Shown here: positions 60,371 through 64,000 of the stretch, one piece after another
How positions within the stretch are numbered: position 1 is the first letter of the stretch
Layout of the letters: each line of letters starts with the position of its first letter
From: JAVJSD01 sp040219575
GTDB lineage: Bacteria; Planctomycetota; Planctomycetia; Pirellulales; Pirellulaceae
Length of the DNA stretch: 64,000 nt
Direction of reading: 5' to 3'
Assembly: GCA_040219575.1 (NCBI GenBank)
Contig: JAVJSD010000110.1
Location: 20,922 to 84,921 of the forward strand
Program-made: the position numbers and the translations under genes
The notes under the pieces: model-generated
Database searches by the model: none
Seen by the model: only the letters and a program-made list of their open reading frames with translations
Told to the model about the DNA's origin: nothing

Positions 60371-62812
60371 TCAGTGGTTGAATACGAACGCTTTGGAGTT
60401 CATCAGGGCCCACAACACGTCTTCCGCGGCCGCCCGGCGGTCGCCCAGTTCCTGGAAGGCGGTCATCATCAGGGCTGTTTCTTTATCGGTCGGATAGCGC
60501 GTCAGCGTGGTGAGAAACAGGTCGTCGATGATCTGTTTCGGCGACTTGTCGGAAGCGGCCAAGGCCCGCACGTACCCATGCCGGTGGGAGATCTTCTCGC
60601 CGATTTCCGGGGCGTTCAACAGGTGCAGCGCCTGGGCGATGCTCGGCTCGTTGCTGCGCTCGCACTCGCAGACGGTCGTTCGCGCCGGCCGGCCGAAGAT
60701 CGTGAAAAAGTACGAAGGCATGCGGTTGTCCCACACCTGGATCGCGCGGTAGCCCTCCGGCCAGCCGTTGAACTTCTCGGTGACGCCGGTGCTTTGACAG
60801 ATGGCGTCGAGCAGCACTTCGGCGGGCAGCGACTTGTAGGCGGCGTGGGAGAAGTTCTGCACGTCGGTTTCGTTCGAGGCGTTGACGCGCGACGACGCCT
60901 GGTACACGCGCGACATCAGCAGCGTGCGGGTGAAGGCCCGCAGGTCGAACTTCACCTCGTGCAAATGCTCGACCAGGGCCTGCATCAATGGCTCGTTCGT
61001 GGCCGGGTTGGTGGCGCGGAGGTCGTCGATCGGTTCGACCAGCCCGCGGCCGAAGTAGTGCGCCCAGAGCCGGTTGGCGATCGCCTTGGCGAAGAACGGG
61101 TTGTCCGCCGACGTCATCCACGCGGCCAGCACGCGGCGACGGTCGGAGGTCGCGGAGAAATCGGCGGACTCCGCGCCAAGCGCGCGGGCCGGGACGATTT
61201 CCTGCGTCCGCGGGTGCGGCAGGTCCTTGCCGCCGCGGGAGACGACCGCCTGTTCGCCGTTGGGCAGCTTCTTGAGCGAAAGGCCCGTGAAGAAACCGGC
61301 GAAGGCGGTGTAGTCCTCCTGGCTCCAACGCTCCGACGGATGGTGATGGCACTGGGCGCACTCGATCCGCACGCCCAACAGCAACTGGCTCACCGACCGC
61401 GCCGCTTCTTCCGGCTTGGAAAGCACTTTGTAGAACGAACCCGGGCCCTGGGCCGACGTATTGCCCTGCACCGTGAGCAACTCGCGCGCGAATTGATCGT
61501 ACGGTTTGTTGTCCTCGAAGCTGCTCTTGAGCCAGCGCTGCATGGCGACGGCGCCCTGCGGCGAGATCGCCAATTGATCGGCGCGGAGGATGTCGAGCCA
61601 CTGCATCGTCCAGTAGTCGACGTATTCCGGCCGATCGAGCAGCTGGTCGATGACGTGGGTTCGCTTGTCGGGCGACGCGTCGGACAAGAACGCTCGGGCC
61701 TCGTCGGCGGTCGGCAGCGTTCCGATCGTGTCGAGATACACCCGCCGCAGGAACTCCGCATCGTCGGCGGCGCCGCTCGGTTCGATGCCCAAGCGCTCGA
61801 GTTTGTCCCACACCAGGCCGTCGATGAAGTTGTGCTGCTCGGGACGCGTGAACTTCACGCCGGGCCGGGGCGCGGTCACGCGGCAGATGGCCACGTAGCC
61901 GAGATAGCGCACCAGGATGGCCGCTTCGCCCGGGATGTCGCTGGCCTCGATCAGGCCCTGCGTATCGACGTCGGCGATGGGGGCGTTGTTCGATTCGAAT
62001 TCGGTTTCGGACGTGACGCCGTGACGACCGCCGGCGGCGTCGATGGCGGTGACGCGAAGTTGCTGCGACTCGCCGGCCAACAGCACCTGCTCGGTGGGTT
62101 CGACTTCGATGCCGACGATCCGCGTCGACGCATCCTCGTCGGCGTCGAACTGTCCTCCTTCGGCGATCCACCGCAACAGCCGGCGGTCGCGGTAACTGCC
62201 CGGCTCGATCTTCCGACCGCCGCCATGCGGAATCCGCGCCGAGCCTTTGAGAAACAACAGGCTCCGCTCGGGACTGGCGGGAAACACGCGGCGTCCGCGG
62301 CCTTCCATCACCAGCGCCTGGTGATCGCTACGCACGTCGAACCCGAAGATGCTGAGTTTAAAACCGTTCTGGCCTTCCGCCTTGCCGTGGCACCCGCCGG
62401 AGTTGCAGCCGGCCTTGGTGAGGATCGGGATGATGTCGTTGCGAAAGGAGACGGGATGCGGATCCTTGACACCATGGATCTCGATCGGCGCCTCCAGACG
62501 TTGCTGTTGGTAGTGCACCACCAACTGCGCCTGTCCGTCGGTCACGGGATGCACCATGCCGCGCTGGTCGACCACCGCGACGCCCTCGGGCACAACCTCG
62601 TAGCGAACCTGGCGAGACAGGTCGATCGATCGCCCGTCCTCCGCCCTGCGCCACACAAGCACCTGCTGCGATCCCTCGGGGCTATCGATGACGATCCGCT
62701 CTGGCGCGATGCGCAGCTCCGCCCGGGCGGAATCCTGGGGAACAGCCAACAGCGCGGCCATGGCGGCCGCCATTAGAAGCGGTTTGGTCAATCTTGGCAG
62801 CGGTGGAGACAC
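60371..62812 (-). CDS. DUF1549/DUF1553 protein with cytochrome c motifs
   Basis: This 813-aa exported protein has a signal peptide (LLMAAAMAALLAVPQDSARA), an Ig-like N-terminal domain, a heme-type GCNSGGCHGKAEGQNGF motif, DUF1549 (NFIDGLVWDKLERLGIEPSG), a second heme motif CAQCHHHPSERW, and DUF1553 (FFAKAIANRLWAHYFGRGL to MNSKAFVFNH). It has the same domain order as the protein at 35257-37701 and is the first gene of the second cluster. Its substrate is unknown. Confidence 0.92.
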   Translation of the reverse strand: MSPPLPRLTKPLLMAAAMAALLAVPQDSARAELRIAPERIVIDSPEGSQQVLVWRRAEDGRSIDLSRQVRYEVVPEGVAVVDQRGMVHPVTDGQAQLVVHYQQQRLEAPIEIHGVKDPHPVSFRNDIIPILTKAGCNSGGCHGKAEGQNGFKLSIFGFDVRSDHQALVMEGRGRRVFPASPERSLLFLKGSARIPHGGGRKIEPGSYRDRRLLRWIAEGGQFDADEDASTRIVGIEVEPTEQVLLAGESQQLRVTAIDAAGGRHGVTSETEFESNNAPIADVDTQGLIEASDIPGEAAILVRYLGYVAICRVTAPRPGVKFTRPEQHNFIDGLVWDKLERLGIEPSGAADDAEFLRRVYLDTIGTLPTADEARAFLSDASPDKRTHVIDQLLDRPEYVDYWTMQWLDILRADQLAISPQGAVAMQRWLKSSFEDNKPYDQFARELLTVQGNTSAQGPGSFYKVLSKPEEAARSVSQLLLGVRIECAQCHHHPSERWSQEDYTAFAGFFTGLSLKKLPNGEQAVVSRGGKDLPHPRTQEIVPARALGAESADFSATSDRRRVLAAWMTSADNPFFAKAIANRLWAHYFGRGLVEPIDDLRATNPATNEPLMQALVEHLHEVKFDLRAFTRTLLMSRVYQASSRVNASNETDVQNFSHAAYKSLPAEVLLDAICQSTGVTEKFNGWPEGYRAIQVWDNRMPSYFFTIFGRPARTTVCECERSNEPSIAQALHLLNAPEIGEKISHRHGYVRALAASDKSPKQIIDDLFLTTLTRYPTDKETALMMTAFQELGDRRAAAEDVLWALMNSKAFVFNH

Positions 62813-63279
62813 GCGTTGCTTTCGTAACAGGCGGGGCTTCCTCGGGGACTGTTACTCTACCAAAACCCCTAACGCATAAGCAATTGTGAATGCCACTATT
62901 CTTCTTCTAGCAATCGCCAGCCTCGCCCCCAATCGGCAGCGGAAGTCGCCGGACAGGCTGGAGACCGGCTTGTCTTTCGGCGGACGTTCGCAGCGCCTAA
63001 TTGTCGGGAGGTGCTTCCGTAGCATGGCCGCCCTCGGCCGTGAAGGAGCGTTGCACCACGCGGCGCTTACTTCCCAAAGCCCCGCGTGAGCGAAGGCGAC
63101 GTCCCTCTGCCTGCGGATCGAAGCAAGCGCCGACGCTCCCATTGATGGACGCCAATTCACGGCCGGGGGCGGCCATGATACTTGTTTCGCTGCCGCCGGC
63201 CTTGTCGGAGTCGGGCGCCAATGCGCTTGCGGCGAATGTACAACGTCTCGGTCGGAAGTCTGGCGACTTCCGCTACGCT
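62813..63279. repeat. Intergenic region with two dispersed palindromes (63021-63179, 63253-63277)
   Basis: No gene is visible in these 467 bases. AGCATGGCCGCCCTCGGCCG (63021) and TTCACGGCCGGGGGCGGCCA (63156) form an inverted pair with 22 of 24 positions matching, 111 bp apart, related to the element at 46018. GGAAGTCTGGCGACTTCCGC at 63254 is a short family C unit. Confidence 0.65.
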
Positions 63280-63750
63280 CTACGGCTCCGCGTCGCGCGA
63301 GGTGTGATCGTGCACGATGAGCCACTTTCCGTCGAGGCGGCGAAAGACGAGGCTGAAACCGCCGCCGAACGATTCCTTCTGGCGATCGAGTTTCCACCGC
63401 CCCAGCACGAGCGCCGCCGACTCGCCCAACGCCTGAAACTCCAGATCGCGGAACGACACGCGGCCCATCTTCTCCGCCGTCGGATAGCGCCGCCGGTAAT
63501 TTTCGCGCGTCGCGTTCCAGCCGCGCGTCGTCTTGCCGCCGGAACTGAACGTGAGGTCGTCCGACTTCCAGTAGTGCTGCATGAAGCCGTCGATGTCGCC
63601 GCGATTCCAGGCCTCGGCCTGCGTGTCGAGCACCTGCTTGATCGCCCTCTGGTAGGCCGGCGCCGGTTCGTCGCCGCGGGCCGTCATCGCGCCGGTCATC
63701 AACAGCAAGGCTCCCAGACACGTGGAGAACAATCGTGGTTGCTTCGACAT
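63280..63750 (-). CDS. Exported NTF2-like (SnoaL/DUF4440-type) protein
   Basis: This 156-aa protein has a signal peptide (LFSTCLGALLLMTGAMTARG) and an NTF2-like alpha+beta cone domain: QAEAWNRGDIDGFMQHYW, LTFSSGGKTTRGWNATRENY and FSLVFRRLDGKWLIVHDHTS. Domains of this kind bind small hydrophobic ligands or catalyse simple reactions; the one here cannot be assigned. It is a typical small secreted planctomycete protein. Confidence 0.87.
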   Translation of the reverse strand: MSKQPRLFSTCLGALLLMTGAMTARGDEPAPAYQRAIKQVLDTQAEAWNRGDIDGFMQHYWKSDDLTFSSGGKTTRGWNATRENYRRRYPTAEKMGRVSFRDLEFQALGESAALVLGRWKLDRQKESFGGGFSLVFRRLDGKWLIVHDHTSRDAEP

Positions 63751-63763
63751 CTTCGCTCGTCTC

Positions 63764-63956
63764 CGTAGCCGATGCTGCCAGCATCGACAAGTAACGCCTC
63801 GTCATCATGTTTCCCGCAACTGGGATTCGCAGGAAACCGCCGTCGTGCGCAGGGATGAACCCTCGTTGTACTACACAAGTCCCGAGCCCGTTGGGCTCGT
63901 CTTTCACCCTCCCTTGCGGGGAGGGTCGGCCGCGCAAGCGGCCGGGGAGGGGTGAA
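63764..63956. repeat. Dispersed palindromes at the right edge
   Basis: CGTAGCCGATGCTGCCAGCA (63764-63786) is a family A variant. TTCACCCTCCC (63903-63913) and GGGAGGGGTGAA (63945-63956) enclose a further GC-rich hairpin. No gene is seen from 63751 to the end of the window. Confidence 0.6.
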
Positions 63957-64000
63957 GCGAGAACCGACTCTATCTCGCGACAACGTTTCCTCGCACATCC

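Noticed and set aside
60374..62776. 800-residue open frame on the plus strand
   Set aside because: It is an antisense shadow of the DUF1549/DUF1553 gene, Arg/His/Gly-rich with no recognisable domain.

Overview
The window is GC-rich bacterial chromosome, most likely from a planctomycete of the Pirellula/Blastopirellula type. The evidence is the dense set of families typical of that phylum in 26.9-64 kb: DUF1501, DUF1549/DUF1553 with planctomycete-type cytochrome c motifs, BBP7, DUF1080, formylglycine sulfatases, and a giant secreted protein with the N-terminal LEPR-type signature. No species can be named from sequence alone.

1-26.5 kb is one end of a siphovirus-like prophage (or its remnant), integrated next to a tRNA-Pro(CGG) gene at 26506-26580. 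Its other end lies left of the window. From right to left it has a large serine recombinase with a coupled small upstream gene (+), a promoter-like region with a helically phased ATGCGC array, a primase-helicase (-), an iteron-like cluster beside a 28-bp alternating purine-pyrimidine tract (candidate replication origin), a ParB-methyltransferase fusion (-), three small rightward genes including a Lys-rich HARE-HTH protein, and then a long leftward late operon. The late operon runs: small packaging protein, terminase large subunit, NrdR-like zinc ribbon, an AT-richer cargo gene with a nuclease-like pattern, gpW-like protein, portal, protease-capsid fusion, decoration protein, neck proteins, tail tube, G/GT-type frameshift chaperones, tape measure, and a 747-aa protein dominated by poly-serine.

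The most interesting part is the left edge (1-5.55 kb). The poly-Ser virion-type protein is followed, with overlapping genes, by a GT4-like glycosyltransferase, a GT64/exostosin-like glycosyltransferase, a GT2 glycosyltransferase, a sulfotransferase and a methyltransferase. I read this as a candidate phage system that builds sulfated, methylated glycans on a mucin- or proteoglycan-like serine-rich tail protein. That function is inferred, not shown.

26.9-64 kb is host sequence. It holds a Tat-type NHL-repeat protein and a sulfatase, a stand-alone type ISP-like methyltransferase, two DUF1501/DUF1549-DUF1553 clusters (one ending in a cytochrome c-WD40 protein, the other in a pre-peptidase-domain protein), a second sulfatase, a zinc-ribbon membrane protein, a Cys-rich coiled-coil secreted protein, an Old Yellow Enzyme, a lone flagellin, a DUF1080 protein, a BBP7 porin-like protein, the 1964-aa LEPR protein with an embedded cyclophilin domain, and an NTF2-like protein. 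Intergenic spaces carry several families of dispersed palindromic repeats. One family flanks a frameshifted REP-associated tyrosine transposase (RAYT) lodged inside the first DUF1501/DUF1549 cluster.
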